DNA from: Podocnemis expansa
Taxonomy: Eukaryota > Chordata > Testudines > Podocnemididae
Length of the DNA stretch: 64,000 nt
NCBI GenBank assembly: GCA_007922195.1
Contig: ML681994.1
Span: 54,058,988-54,122,987, forward strand
Reading direction: 5' to 3'
Part shown: piece by piece, positions 32,805 through 45,039 of the stretch
Layout of the letters: every line of letters starts with the position of its first letter
Position numbering within the stretch: the stretch's first letter is position 1
The notes under the pieces: generated by a model
The model's database searches: none
Told to the model about the DNA's origin: nothing
Seen by the model: only the letters and a program-made list of their open reading frames with translations
Program-made: the position numbers and the translations under genes

Positions 32805-32912
32805 GCAGCAAGGTAGGTGAGGTAACATCTTTTATCAGACCAACTTCTGTTTATGAAAGAGACAGGCTTTGGAGCAACACAAAGTTCTTCCTCAGGTCTA
32901 TGACAAAGTTAT
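32805..32912 (-). repeat. interspersed repeat fragment (family also at 10715-10860)
   Basis: GGTAGGTGAGGTAACATCTT, CAGACCAACTTCTG and AGACAGGCTTTGGAGC are reverse complements of the ordered blocks at 10715-10860. Confidence 0.5.
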
Positions 32913-33011
32913 TCAGTTGCTGATGATCTTTCACTACTGTCCCATGCAGAAACAGGCACATTGGTTCCCATGCCCTCCCTTATTACAAAAGGTATGTTGC
33001 AAGGAATATAG

Positions 33012-33180
33012 CAGGCGTGGCTAAACTGTGGATCTTGAATGAAAAAGTGTGGTTCGTGGAAGAATGTCAGCAAATCAATTTAGTAGGTAAAAGTGTATGG
33101 CTATATGCCTCAGTGCAGCTCTTGAAGGTTTAATAATCAACTTGTGTGGCTCTTGAGTTCCATAACTTTGGCTACCCCTA
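33012..33180. mobile_element. hAT-type MITE with perfect target duplication
   Basis: TIRs CAGGCGTGGCTAAAC and TTTGGCTACCCCTA. GAATATAG is duplicated exactly at 33004-33011 and 33181-33188. 169 bases long. Confidence 0.88.
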
Positions 33181-33188
33181 GAATATAG

Positions 33189-33810
33189 CGAAAGAAAACC
33201 ATTAGCCAGGAAATGTACAGTTCCTAAAGTCCACTAGAATTTCAAAAGGTCCCAAAACTGTCATAGCAGGTTCATAAGGCCAGAGAGCCATACGCCCTAC
33301 ACATAGAAAAGCAAACAGCATAGTTGCTGCTCTCTCCTTCCTGTTCTTGCAAGCTTCTGAGAACCAGTGGAAGAGGTGAGAAAACAGAGACATAGGTCAG
33401 TTTTGAATCAGTTCATTCAGTACCTCACAACCCAGGCTCTGATCTATGGAGAGCCCACAGGGTATTTCACTGTTCTTCTCAGATGCAAAGAAGTCAATCA
33501 CCAACCCATCAAATTGATTCATAGGGAGTGAAGCTGATAGTGGATACAGGTTTCACAGTGCTCAGCTCAATTTCTATCACCTAAGCCTTGGTGTTCCATG
33601 TCTCTTTGATGGGGAGTCTCCACTGAGAAAGAAAACTCTGTCCTACCTAATACAGAAGTCAATACTTTCTCTGGAGTTGCATCAATTATACTCTTCATAG
33701 CCAATTTATGAAAACTGCACCAAACATGTTGACTGCCACAACCAGACCAACTTCATTATATCCATGGAAGGAACGTAGTTTGCACAGAAGTATCATAGAA
33801 ATTATTTATG
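33189..33810. other. no recognised feature
   Basis: Nothing beyond chance frames. Confidence 0.55.
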
Positions 33811-33814
33811 TATA

Positions 33815-34320
33815 TAATTGTAGAAATGTAGGCATGGAAGGGATCTAAACAGGTCATCTAATCCAGTCTCTTGAACTGAGGCAGGGTCTAAGTAGGGGTT
33901 CATCACTGGAGGCTTTTAAGAACAGGCTAGACAGGTTCCAAAAACTCCCTAGGTAATTTACTCCAGGACTTAACTACCCTTAAGTTAGGAAATACTTCCT
34001 TTACTTAAGGCCTTACCTGAACTGTGAGTTGATTGTTAGACAACTGCAGTTCAGCCGTGGACAAGCCACAGAAAATTAATATTTTAGTTACAGAATGTAT
34101 TAAACTGAATATTTTAAAATGAAGAAAAGTAATAATGAACATTATTTGCAGTAATAAAATACATCTAATATTTTTTCAATCTTCCCTCATAAATTGTGTT
34201 ACCTAGATCTTTAATTATTTCTGTTGTTCTCCTTCAGGCTTTCTCCAGTTTGTTCACATCCTTCCCAGAGTGAGATACCCAAACTGGACACAATACTCCA
34301 GAACGTGGATGCTGCACACA
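33815..34320 (-). mobile_element. old CR1 LINE fragment
   Basis: GGCATGGAAGGGATCTAAAC and CAGGTCATCTAATCCAGTC are a decayed reverse-complement CR1 tail. CAGAGTGAGATACCCAAACT and GGACACAATACTCCAG mark the reverse transcriptase C-terminus (VFWVSH-type) on -. More diverged than the copies at 41-43 kb. Confidence 0.7.
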
Positions 34321-36167
34321 GACTCTCTCTGGTACCTGGTTCCCCTGACTGAACTCTGATTTGACTGAGCACCCTCCATTCTGCCCATCTGACACAGAAT
34401 CACTCTGGCTGGTTCATTAATAGGTGGGTTCCTTCACAAAATGATATTTAATTGTCTACATTCAAAAGATGAGGGAGCAGAAACCATATAATGCAACCTT
34501 GACCTCTGCTAACAAAGGCATGTCTTAAAGAAAAAGATGATTACAGGCTATATGATCTTTCACACTTCAGGGCAGGATAAGATCCATTTTACACAGAAAT
34601 CCAGAGTTTATCTATATGAACACTGGGGTAAGAGGAAGAGGAATATCAAACACTACAGAAATACAAGTTTCTTCTGCTCTGGTAAACAGAATCAATTTAA
34701 CTGAGCAACTTGCATATTTTATATCCCTGCCACACACAAAAAAAAGATTTTGTTCAGGTGAAATTAATGTTGCAAACATATATTATCTTTCAAAAACGTT
34801 AGCATTCAAAAAAAAAGTTAAATCCCCAAAAATTCAGTATTAAAAAAACACAAACCCGAACCTTTGAAAGCATGGAAATTCACTTATCTTAAATCAATCC
34901 TGTAGCCATTTTGAAGCAAGTGTGGGGATGATAGTGGTTTGAAAATAAGAGTGAAAGGAGACAGAGACCAAAGTCAGGTTTCTAATAGAAATTCAGTTAT
35001 ATGCTATTCTTTTAACACAGCTCTCCACCACTTCCCCTTCTTCCCTCCCCAGCCCAGGAGTCGGCTATCAGCAGTCCAGCTGTGAACATTACTGCCCGTG
35101 CCTGCTGTACAATGTGTAGAAGAGAAGTTGATATTATTCCATAATAAACGCACAACCAGTACTATATATTTCTATTATAAGTTACAAAATCATTTCTAAC
35201 CAAGCCAAAACATTTGGAGTATCCAGAAACAACTCACAACAACTGCATTTTATAAAGGATGAAAGAGTAAGCTCAAAGACTAAACACTACAGAGGGTTAC
35301 TGAGCACTACCAACCTTTTTTCCACCTTAACTTCAGAGTAGTTTTCCAGCTATGAACTTCAAAACGTCAAAACGAATCCAAGTGACTCACTACTAACATT
35401 TACATACTTTAATCACACCTAAACAACTTGCTGGGTGGGGCTTTTTTTTATTTGTTTTTTTTTTTTTTTCCCAGCAGCATTGACATTTAGAGAAAGTAGG
35501 TACACCAAAAGAATATTAAACTCTTGTAAGTTATACAAGCGTCAGTAATTATCAGCATGCACAAATCAAAAAAGAAAGTCTTCTGTTCCCACAATACATA
35601 AAGAGCTTATAACAAAGCTATAGTGGACGTTATGGATTTTTTTCCAATACTCCAACCATAACATAAAAGGTCAGATGAATGACATAAAAACGATGCATGA
35701 AAATAAATGTTAAAGAACTATACACTCAAGCAAAATCTTAAATCAGGAAATTTTACATTAATAATAATATTCCTTTCTCTCTCTTCAATGTGTTTTAGGT
35801 ATTGCATGGATATGTTAAAAACATAGGACCTGATTTTATTTCAACTTGTAATACTTAAAGAAGGCTGGCGCCTTTGAGACAGCTTGCTTAAGATTAATTT
35901 CTGGTTCTGACATTTTAAAAACAGGTTTTTTTTAAAAATTTTTGTTGTAAGACAGTTATAGGGAACAGAGTATCCATTAAAAAAAAAAAACAAACAAACC
36001 CAAAAAACCCTTCGTCTGTAAAATAGACATGTTACTAACAAGACCCAAAATAACATATCTTAACATCTCCAGATGAGTTGTTAAAATGCTTCATGCTGAT
36101 GATTCATCTATTGCTAGTCAACTGCCAATAAGAATAAAATCAAGGCTTCCCCACTTCGAAGCAGATA
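34321..36167. other. AT-rich stretch, nothing recognised
   Basis: Contains T-runs near 35446-35471 and A-runs near 35978-35990. No supported gene. Confidence 0.6.
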
Positions 36168-36267
36168 TTTTTAAAATTTACTATAAATATTCAGCAGTTC
36201 ATTTTGTAACTAGTCTTGTGACTGATTACAAAATGAACTGCTGAACATTTATAGTAAATTTTAAAAA
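36168..36267. repeat. 42-bp near-perfect inverted repeat (hairpin)
   Basis: Left arm 36168-36209 and right arm 36226-36267 are reverse complements with one mismatch, separated by a 16-base loop (36210-36225). The arms read ATTCAGCAGTTCATTTTGTA on the left and TACAAAATGAACTGCTGAAC on the right. No family TIR or target duplication was recognised. It could be a short foldback MITE or a hairpin transcript precursor. Confidence 0.9.
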
Positions 36268-36861
36268 GTTTAGAAAGATACTAAGAGGCATCTAATCACA
36301 TTTAAGAAAGCCTAGGACTTTTACTAACTTAGACTTTTTGAGCAGAGTTTGACCAAACTACATTAAACTTCCAGGGGAAAAAAAGCCTACTAAACTGACT
36401 TTAATAAGATTTTTCTAAGTTTGCACAACTCTGAAGTCACATAAACAAAGCTTCATTTCAAACAAATACTGAAACTCCCATTTATAAACTCCTGAAAAAT
36501 AGGACTTATGGTAGAAATTTAAGTTCTGATGTCAGAAAAGGCATTTAATAACCTTTTCAAAAACTCACTAAATCTAGACATGCATCAACAGCATACGGGC
36601 CTTCAAATCCTTTCTACTTAAACATATTTATGTTGCATTAGAAGCATCAAAAACCACTTAGCTTTATCTTATTAAAATTTTCCCTAATAGTTAACACGGG
36701 CTGTGCTCTCACTTCTAAATATTTGGAGTTCTGTGTTAGTGCTGTCCTTTTTGCAAGCTAATTGTACCAAACTGTTTCTTCTTTGAAGTAAAACATGTAT
36801 GCTCATCTGATGCACAGAAGTTCTGGTAAAACCTTTGCCCACCAACATGAAACATGACTGC
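36268..36861. other. no recognised feature
   Basis: AT-rich sequence upstream of the CR1. Confidence 0.55.
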
Positions 36862-36911
36862 AAACAGGGGAGTTTGAGTGGGAGTTTGGGGAGGAGTTTG
36901 GTGAAACCAAG

Positions 36912-37979
36912 ATGGTGAAGAGGAGCCGCGCTGCTTGTGCCAGTGCCCCTTCTCTTTCCTTTGCTTCGATTTGTAGCCAGACAGACTGTCTGACCATGGA
37001 TATCTCCACCCAGGTCCTGGTGTGGATTTGCAGAGACTGTGGCCTTCATTTTCCTGCCACTGATGATCAGGCTAGGGAGATGAATCTATGTGATAGGTGC
37101 CTTCTGGTGGCATCTCTCAGGAAACAAGTAGGAGAGTTACAGGAGGAGGTGTCATGACTCAGGGGTATTTATGACCTGGAAAAGTTCCTTGACAGTGTCC
37201 ACAATGAGACCTGCAAGGAGGAGGTTCCTATCCCGGTGCCAAGGGCTACTGCCACAGATCTGGAAACGGATGGGATGCCTACGGCAGAGGGAGGACACTG
37301 GCAGCTGGTCACCTCTGGCAGTAGACAGTGCTCCACGCCTGCTCACATCCCACCATCCATTGTGGTGGCGAACCATTATGCCGCACTAGAGACAATGCAG
37401 GAGGTAGAGGAGAGGCCATGTGCCCCACAGGCTGGGGAGATCACAGCCATCTCACCTAAGAGGAAATGTAGGGTTGTGGTGATTGGGGACTCACTCCTGA
37501 GAGGAACAGAGGAACCCATCTGTCACCCTGACAAGGCCTCTAGGGAGGTATGCTGCCTGCCAGGTGCCCGTATCCAAGACGTTACGGAGGGATTGTCAAA
37601 AATCATCCGCCCCTCAGACTACTACCCCATGCTTCTTACCCATGTGGGCACCAATGATACTGCAAGAGGTGATCCTCAGCAGATCAAAGGTGACTTCAAG
37701 GCTCTGGGAGCGAGGGTGAAGGAGTTTGGAGCACAGGTGGTGTTCTCCTCGATCCTTCCAGTCAAGGCTAGAAGCCTGAGGAGAGACCGATCCATGCTAC
37801 AGGTGAATGTCTGGCTGCGAAGATGGTGTGGTCAGGAGGGATTTGGCTTCTTTGACCATGGAGTACTGTTTCAGGAAGGAGGATTGATAGGCAGAAATGG
37901 TCTTCACCTGTCTAGGAAGGGGAAGAGCATATTTGGGCACAGATTGGCTGGCCTAGTGAGGAGGGCTTTAAACTAGGTT
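36912..37979 (+). pseudogene. CR1 ORF1 protein with zinc-binding head and SGNH esterase domain
   Basis: A single reading frame from ATG 36912 to TAG 37977-37979 is broken by one TGA at 37155-37157; the flanking pattern suggests a former CGA. The first part shows VWICRDCGLHF and NLCDRCLL, a CxxC...CxxC zinc-binding pair, then a short coiled-coil-like SLRKQVGELQEEV. The second part (counting from Met 37236) has VVIGDSLLRG with Ser 86, HVGTND with Asn 140, and [10 protein letters not shown] with His 224. This is the SGNH-hydrolase arrangement known for CR1 ORF1. The Asp usually three residues before the His is Asn 221 here. Role in the family: RNA or membrane-associated function in retrotransposition. 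Confidence 0.88.
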
Positions 37980-37981
37980 CA

Positions 37982-40811
37982 ATGGGGGAAGGAGACCAAA
38001 GCCCACAGATAAGTGAGAATATGGGAGATCTGGGGAAAGGGATGGAACTTGGGGGTTGCTGGGACTGTAACACCAGGAATAAAAGAGAAGGTAGTTGGAA
38101 CACGGGGGGTGGGGGGGGAGCAGGGGGGGTATCAAATAATTGTCTTAAATGTTCCACTGAAGCCCCAATACTGGAGGAGAGTGGGAGAGAACTCCAAGAA
38201 AAAATGCAAGGAGGTATATGTAATAGAACTGAAAATCAAAATGACAAAGTAGGGAAATCGGCCAGGTATCTTAGGTGCCTATACACTAATGCGAGGAGTC
38301 TGGGAAATAAGCAGGAAGAATTGATAGTACTAGTGCAGACAAGGAACTATGATATCATTGGAATAACAGAGACATGGTGGGATAGTCTGCATGACTGGAG
38401 CTCTGCCATGGATGGGTATAAACTGTTCAGGAAAGACAGGCAGGGAATAAGAGGGGAAGGAGTAGCACTATATTTAAAAGAGCTCTATGACTGCACTGAG
38501 CTCCATTATGGAAGTGGAAGCATGCCAGTAGAAAGTCTGTGGGTTACATTGAGAATGGAAAGCAACAAGGGGGATGTTGTGGTGGGTGTCTACTATAGAC
38601 CACCAGACCAGAAGCAGGAGGTGGATGAGGTGTTCTGTGGACAACGAGCGGAAGCTTCTAGATCACAGGCCCTGGTGCTCATGGGGGACTTCAATTACCC
38701 TGACATCTGCTGGGAGGCCAATACAGCAGTGCATAGGCAATCCAGGAAGTTTTTAGAGGGCGTTGGGGACAACTTTCTGGTACAAATGCTGGAGGAACCA
38801 ACTAGGGGCCTTGCACCTCTTGACCTGCGGCTCAAACAGGGAAGAGTTGATCAGGGAGGTAGAGGTAAATGGCAAGCTAGGCAGTAGTGACCATGACATG
38901 GTTGAGTTCAGGATGCTGATTAAAGGAAGGAAGGAAAGAAGCAAAACACAAACCCTGGACTTCAAAAAAGCAGATTTTGGCTCCCTCAGAGAACTGATGG
39001 GCAGGATCCCTTGGGAAGCTAATCTGAAGGGGGAAAGGAGTCCAAGACGGTTATATTTTAAACAAACCCTGCTAAGGGCACAGGAAGTTGCCATTCCAAT
39101 TAGGACAAAGAAAACCAAACGTGAGGCAGCCAAAATGGCTTAGCAGAGAACTCTGCTCTCAGCTTAAACATAAAAAAGGAAGCTTACAGGAAGTGGAAGC
39201 TTGGTCAGATGACCAAGGAGGCATATAAAGATATTGCTAGGGACTGCAGGGATAAAATCAGAAAGGCCAAAGGACAAATGGAGTTGCGGCTAGCGAGGGA
39301 TGTAAGAGATAACAAGAAGGGGTTCTACAAGTATGTTAATAACAAGAAGAGGATCAGGGATGGTGTAGGTCCCTTGCTGAATGGGGCAGGCATCCTCGTG
39401 ACAGAGAATGAGGAAAAAGCTGAACTGCTCAATGCTTTTTTTGCTTCAGTTTTCAAAGGCAGGGTCAGCTCTCAGCCCACTACCATGGGTATGCCAGACT
39501 GGAGAGAAGAAAAGAGGCCCTTGGTGATGAAAAGTCAGGTTAGGAACTGCTTAAAGAAGCTGGATGTGCACAAATCCATGGGGCCAGACGAATTGCATCC
39601 AAGGGTGCTAAGGAAATTGGCTGAAGAGATAGCAGCACAGCTGTCCATTATTTTTCAAAACTCATGGATAACGGGGGAGGTGCCAGAGGATTGGAAAAAA
39701 GCAAATACAGTACCTATTTTCAAGAAAGGGAAAAAGGAGGATCCAGGGAATTACAGACCTGTCAGCCTCATCTCAAACCCTGGAAAAATTATGGAGCAGG
39801 TTCTCAAAGAATCCATCCTCAAACACGTAGAGGAAAATAAAGTGATCAGGAACAGTCAGCATGGATTCATCAAGGGTAAACCATGCCTGATCAATCTCAT
39901 TTCCTTCTACGATCAGATGACTGGTTTTCTGGATGCAGGAAGATCCGTTGATGTGATATACCTTGATTTTAGCAAGGTTTTTGATACAGTTTCCCACAGC
40001 ATTCTCACTGGCAAATTAAGGAAGAATGGGTTGGATAGGTGGACTATAAGGTGGATAGAAAACTGGCTAGATCAGCGGTTTCAGCGTGTAGGAATCAATG
40101 GATCCATGCCTAGCTGGCAACCAGTCACGAGTGGACGAGTGGTGTGCCCCAGGAGTCAGTCCTGGGGCCGGTTCTGTTCAACATTTTCATCGATGATCTG
40201 GGTGATGGAATAGACTGCACTCTCAGTAAGTTCATGGACGACACCAAACTGGGGGGCACAGTAGACACGTTGGAGGGCAAGGACAGGATTCAGGGAGACC
40301 TAGATAAATTGGAACAGTGGGCCAATAAAAATCTTATGAGGTTCAATAAGCACAAGTGTAAAATCCTGCACGTGGGATGGAAAAACCCATGCACTGCTAC
40401 AGGCTGGGGAACATTCAGCTAAGTAGCAGCACTGCAGAAAAGGATCTGGGGGTCATGGTGGATGGGAAGCTCCATATGAGTCAGCAGTGTGCTCTTGTGG
40501 CCAAAAAGGCCAATGGCATACCGGGCTGCATCAAAAGAAGTGTTACCAGCAGATCAAGGGATGTGATCATTCCCCTCTATTCTGCACTGGTGAGGCCACA
40601 TCTAGAATACTGTGTTCAGTTTTGGGCTCCCCACTACAAAAAGGACAGGGACATGCTAGAGAGAGTTCAGTGGAGGGCAACCAAAATGATTAAAGGGCTG
40701 GAGCACAAGCCCTATGAGGAAAGACTGAAAGCATTAGACTTATTTAGTCTGCAGAAGAGAAGATTGAGGGATGCTACAAGGAAGACTGAGCTCAACTATT
40801 CTCTGCAGTAA
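37982..40811 (+). pseudogene. CR1 ORF2: endonuclease and reverse transcriptase
   Basis: The start ATG at 37982 follows ORF1 almost directly. The APE-type endonuclease shows [37 protein letters not shown] and [14 protein letters not shown], then after a shift SSDHDMVEF. The reverse transcriptase follows at 39209-40213 (VPEDWKKANTVPIFKKGKK, NYRPVSLIS, SQHGFIKGK, VIYLDFSKVFDTVSH). The active-site box is [10 protein letters not shown] at 40231-40242, with Met for Ala. The C-terminus, 40377-40811, includes [18 protein letters not shown]. At least four frameshifts separate these segments. Confidence 0.92.
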
Positions 40812-41079
40812 GGGAGGACAGAACGAGGAGCAATGGTCTCAAGTTGCGGTTAGGGAGGTCGAGGCTGGATATTAGAAAAAAAACTTTTTTACTAGGCGAG
40901 TGGTGAAGCATTGGAATGAGCTGCCTAGGGAGGTGGTGAAGTGTCCATCTTTGGAGGTGTTTAAGACCTGGCTGGACAAAACCATGATTGGGATAGTTTA
41001 GTGGGAGTGGTCCTGCCTCTGGCAGGGGGTTGGACTAGATGACCTATGAGGTTCCTTCCAACCCTATGATTCTATGAAA

Positions 41080-41390
41080 CTACTGGCCTGATTTTCAGAC
41101 ATGCTGAACACTCCCAACATCAAGAAATCAATAAGAAGTGTGAGTACACAGATTCTTTGAAATTAGAACCAAAGCTTTAAATGAATCCCTTTAAAAATGT
41201 TGACCTGATTCAGTAAAAATTGCATTTTATTTAAAACTTAGCATTAACGAAGACACTGTCCCTTTGGAAGTTCTGGACATGTTATGTGTGTCCAATTATT
41301 GTCAACATGGTGGAAAGATTACCAACACTGAGGAGGTTTTTATCACTTCCCCCTTCCTTTTACTCCCTTCCTCTGATACCTCAAATATCA
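41080..41390. other. spacer between convergent CR1 copies
   Basis: Contains CTGATTTTCAGACATGCTGA and nearby text that looks like a fragment of a common amniote palindromic repeat. Otherwise unrecognised. Confidence 0.45.
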
Positions 41391-42852
41391 TAGAATCATA
41401 GGGTTGGAAGGGACCTCAGGATGTCATCTGGTCCAAACCCCTGCCAAAAAAGCAGGACCACTCCCACTAAATTATCCTGGCCAGGGTTTTGTCCAGCCAG
41501 GCCTTAAACATCTCCAAAAACAGAGATTCCACCACCTCCCTAGGTAGCCTATTCCAGGGCTTCACCACCCTCCTAGTAAGAAAGTTGTTCCTAATATCCA
41601 GCCTTGACCTCCCCAGCTGCAACTTAAGACCATTGCTCCTCCTTCTGTCACTAGTGAGAACAGCCAAGCTCCATCCTCCTTGGAGCATCCCTTCAAGTAG
41701 CTGAAGGTTGCTATCAAATTCCCTCTTAGTCTTCTCTTCTGCAAGCTAAATAAGCTTAGTTCCTTCAGTCTCTCTTTATAGGTCTTGTGCTCCATCCCCT
41801 TGATCATTTTTGCCACCTTCCGCTGAACTCTAATTTGTCCGTGTCCTTTCTGTAGTGGGGAGCCCAAAACTGGACACAGTATTCCAGATGTGGCCTCACA
41901 AGTGCTAAGGGGAATGATCACATCCCTCGATCTGCTGGCAACTCTGTTTCTGATGCAGCCCAGTATGCCATTGGCCTCTTTGGCAACAAGAGCACACTGC
42001 AGATTCATATGCAGCTTCCCATCCACCATGATTCCCAGGTCCTTTTCTACAGTGCTGCTACTTAGCTGATTGCTCCGCAGCCTGTAGCAGTGCATGGGGT
42101 TTTTGCATCCCAAGTTCAGGACTTTGCACTTGACCTTGTTGAACCTCATGAGATTTCTATTGGCCCACTGTTCCAATTTGTCTAGGTCTCCCTGAATCCT
42201 GTCCCTGCCCTTCAGCATGCCTACCATTCCTCCCAGCTTGGTGTCATCTGCAAACTTACAGAGTGTGCAATTTATCCCATCATCCAGATCACTGATGAAA
42301 ATGTTGAACAGAACTGGCCCCAGGACCGACTCCTGGGGCATACCATTCATTACTGGTTGCCAAATTGACATGGAGCCATTGATTCCTACATGCTGAGACC
42401 ATTGAACTAGCCAGTTCTCTATCCACCTTAGAGTCCACACATCCAACTCATACTTCCTTAACTTGCCAACAAGAATGCTGTGGGAAACCGTATCAAAAGC
42501 CTTGCTAAAGTCGAAGTATATCACATCAACAGCTCTTCCAGCACCCAGAAATCCAGTCATCTCATCATAGAAGGCAATGAGGTTGGTCAGGCACAATTTA
42601 CCCTTGATGAATCCATGCTGACTGTTCCTGATCACTCTATTTTCCTCCAAGTGTTTCAGGATGGATTCTTTGAGAACCTGCTCCATGATTTTTCCAGGGG
42701 TTAAGGTGAGGCTGACAAGTCTGTAATTCCCTGGATCTTCCTTTTTCCCTTTCTTGAAGATAGTCACTATATTTGCTTTTTTCCAGTCCTCTGGCACCAC
42801 CCCCGTTCACCACGAGTTTTCAAAGATAATGGCCAGTGGTACTGCTATCTCG
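41391..42852 (-). mobile_element. CR1 LINE, 5'-truncated, well preserved
   Basis: The 3' end is at 41391 (TCATAGAATCATAGGGTTGG on +). The reverse transcriptase reads on - through 42800. Truncation near 42852 leaves EIAVPLAIIFENSW as the first recognisable residues. Confidence 0.92.
41562..42800 (-). pseudogene. CR1 reverse transcriptase, C-terminal two thirds
   Basis: A 412-codon open frame, the longest in the window. It carries VPEDWKKANIVTIFKKGKK, NSQHGFIKGKLCLTNLI, VIYFDFSKAFDTVSHS (first catalytic Asp), [19 protein letters not shown] and the intact active site KFADDTKLGG at about 42243-42254. A shift near 41900 turns the C-terminal thumb out of frame ([16 protein letters not shown] in place of [15 protein letters not shown]). 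The endonuclease is missing through 5' truncation, so it could not act alone. Confidence 0.92.
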
Positions 42853-43080
42853 AAAAGTGCCAGAGTCAGAGGCCCAGCTCCTCTTGGCTGGGGAAAGAAA
42901 AGGAGAAGCACAGTAGGCCTCACAGAAGGCAGGTCGGGAGTGCCACCCAGCCTGCTCTGCCCAGATTGCTGCTCAGGTCCTGCTTCCAAATCCTTCCCAC
43001 TGCTGCTGCCCCCCCACCAGCACTGCCCCAGCTTAGGGTTGCCAACTGCCTGTAAATTTAACAATCAGTTTTTAACCACA
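42853..43080. other. unassigned GC-moderate segment
   Basis: Flanks the truncated CR1; ends with AGGGTTGCCAACTGCC just before a CA repeat. No gene support. Confidence 0.4.
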
Positions 43081-43104
43081 CACACACACACACACACACA
43101 CACC
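43077..43104 (+). repeat. (CA)n microsatellite
   Basis: About fourteen uninterrupted CA units. Confidence 0.97.
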
Positions 43105-45039
43105 CCTATTTTAACACTCGCAGTAAATAAATGAAAACGCCCATAAAATAGGATAGAAATAAAACTTTGTATTTTGACATTGAGTTATCATTCAGAAGCA
43201 CTTATACCATAAAACTACACTGATTGTGACTTTATCATTTCTATTATTGCACATGCTCAAAGAATCTGACCAACCAACTGCAGCTAAAACAATCGTGTAA
43301 TTCCAAATTCCTGTGTACAAAATGTTGTGACCAAGTACACGTTTTTGTGACATTATATTATTTATGGTATTTTTAGTGATGTCAGTAAAAAGCTTATGTC
43401 ACTAATAAGTAAGTAAATAAATAAATTCTGCTTCAGATCTTCAAGTCAGTAAAAATCAAAATGCAAGGTTGGTGACCTTGCCTGGCTCCCAGGTTCAGCC
43501 CCTATGTCCGCACGTCAAACCCTGCCTCTGCTGGACGGGGGGATGCAGATGGGGTAGAAGGTGGAGGTTAAAAAAGTCTGAGGATCACAGTGCTCCAGGG
43601 GTTGTTCTTCAAAGCAGCTTCAGCCTTAGTACTAAAAGCACATATTTCAGATATTTCACAAATAGCAAGCAAATATATTTTCATTTTTATGGAGCAAGAA
43701 GGAAATGATTTTTTCATAAAATATTGAAAGAGTAAAGGATTTTTTTGCCCTATTAGGGCTGTACTTGAATGAAGCCAAAATTTTATAAAACTAGATTCTG
43801 AGAAAGTTTTATAATGAAAATAGGACTATAAAGTGTTATTGTTCATAGCCACCACGAGCAGTATATGCATACTGTTTTCCCCTCTTCATCTGGCATTCAT
43901 AAGAACTTCTTATTTTAAACACCTGATGCAACATTTGTACTGTAGTTTATATATCTCATGCCTCATTTACGCAACAATTTTCATCCAAACTGATCCCAAA
44001 TTTACTTCATAAAGTTATATTGTGGGGGGGTTTTTTGTCCACTATTAGAAGACTACTGTCACCAAAATGGAGTACAGCAGTAATTCAACAGTACATAAAG
44101 TTACAGTTAAAAAAGTAGTTTAGAACAACTTTAAAAATAAGATGGCCAGCTGCTATTAACACACGAGGATAGAAAAATTTTCATCACATATGCATCTCAG
44201 TATCCAGTTTAAAACCAGTTAGCTCAGCATTTACCCTCTACGTTGAGCAGGTAGCAGAACCAGTGTCTAGCAAAGATTCTTATATGTTCCAGGATCCTTT
44301 ACTCCTACCTTTCACTATGGATCTGATACTGAAGCTTTCATGGTATACTCAAGAAACAGTTACTAAATCGGGAATAAATTTCAGCTTTGAGGATATTCAT
44401 ATAAATCCTTCCTTCGCAAAAGTACACTTCCTTCCTTCCAATCCTGCCCAAAAACCCCTGAACATAGAAACACGGTACAAGATTGGTGAATGCAAAATTC
44501 AAAAAGGAGAATTTTACCTGCCTGATTGTCAGCTTAACACTTCTGATGTGAAAAGCAGGCTCCTTTCCTCTCTTGTGATAAAGCACCTTTTTGTAGAATT
44601 CATGGGGCATGAAGGGCTTCTTCTCTACTCAGTCATGAATTCCTCTCTCAACTGAATTTTTTTAAAGATTAAAATCAATGTCTACTGAATACCTCCTGGT
44701 GATCTCTTAAAACTCGTGTCAGATATTTCCAGATCTCTTTTGGCAAAACTGATGGACCTACCACTGGGGAAAGTTATACAGAGTAGCATAAAAGGAAGTA
44801 AACAATATTTGTGGGAGATTATACTAGATGTTAATATCTGGGATCTTCAGATATCCTTGTTCCACGTGCCTCTGGTTTTAAGCCCAGATAACACAGTCAC
44901 TGCAATGGACTTTTTTTTTTCCTTCTTTATGATCAATCTTCTCCTGATGACCGACTACAATCAAATATGCAGGCAGATTCTTTCAGGTGTTTACTGCCTT
45001 CGGCATAGGGAGTGAATGGCACCAGGTACACGCCCACAG
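43105..45039. other. mostly unrecognised; one 130-codon frame
   Basis: The + frame 44263-44655 is open for 130 codons (for example IETRYKIGECKIQKGEFYLP) but has no family motif I recognise, and its composition is AT-driven. I do not call it a gene. Confidence 0.45.

Larger units (their letters stand above)
36862..41079 (+). mobile_element. CR1 LINE, nearly full length
   Basis: The element runs from the 5' untranslated GTTTGAGTGGGAGTTTGGGG through ORF1, endonuclease and reverse transcriptase to the 3' end CCTATGATTCTATGA, the terminal CR1 motif. At 4.2 kb it is close to complete. ORF1 has one stop, and ORF2 has several frameshifts. No target duplication is evident, which is usual for CR1. It faces the minus-strand CR1 at 41391-42852 tail to tail. 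Confidence 0.92.

Noticed and set aside
36684..37049. Minus-strand frames overlapping the CR1 ORF1 start
   Set aside because: They are shadows of the CR1 ORF1 coding strand.
38753..39133. Minus-strand 126-codon frame within CR1 ORF2
   Set aside because: It mirrors the endonuclease coding strand and has no independent motif.
43105..45039. The 130-codon frame at 44263-44655 as a gene
   Set aside because: No recognisable motif, no splice or promoter context, and a comparable frame occurs on the opposite strand, as expected by chance.
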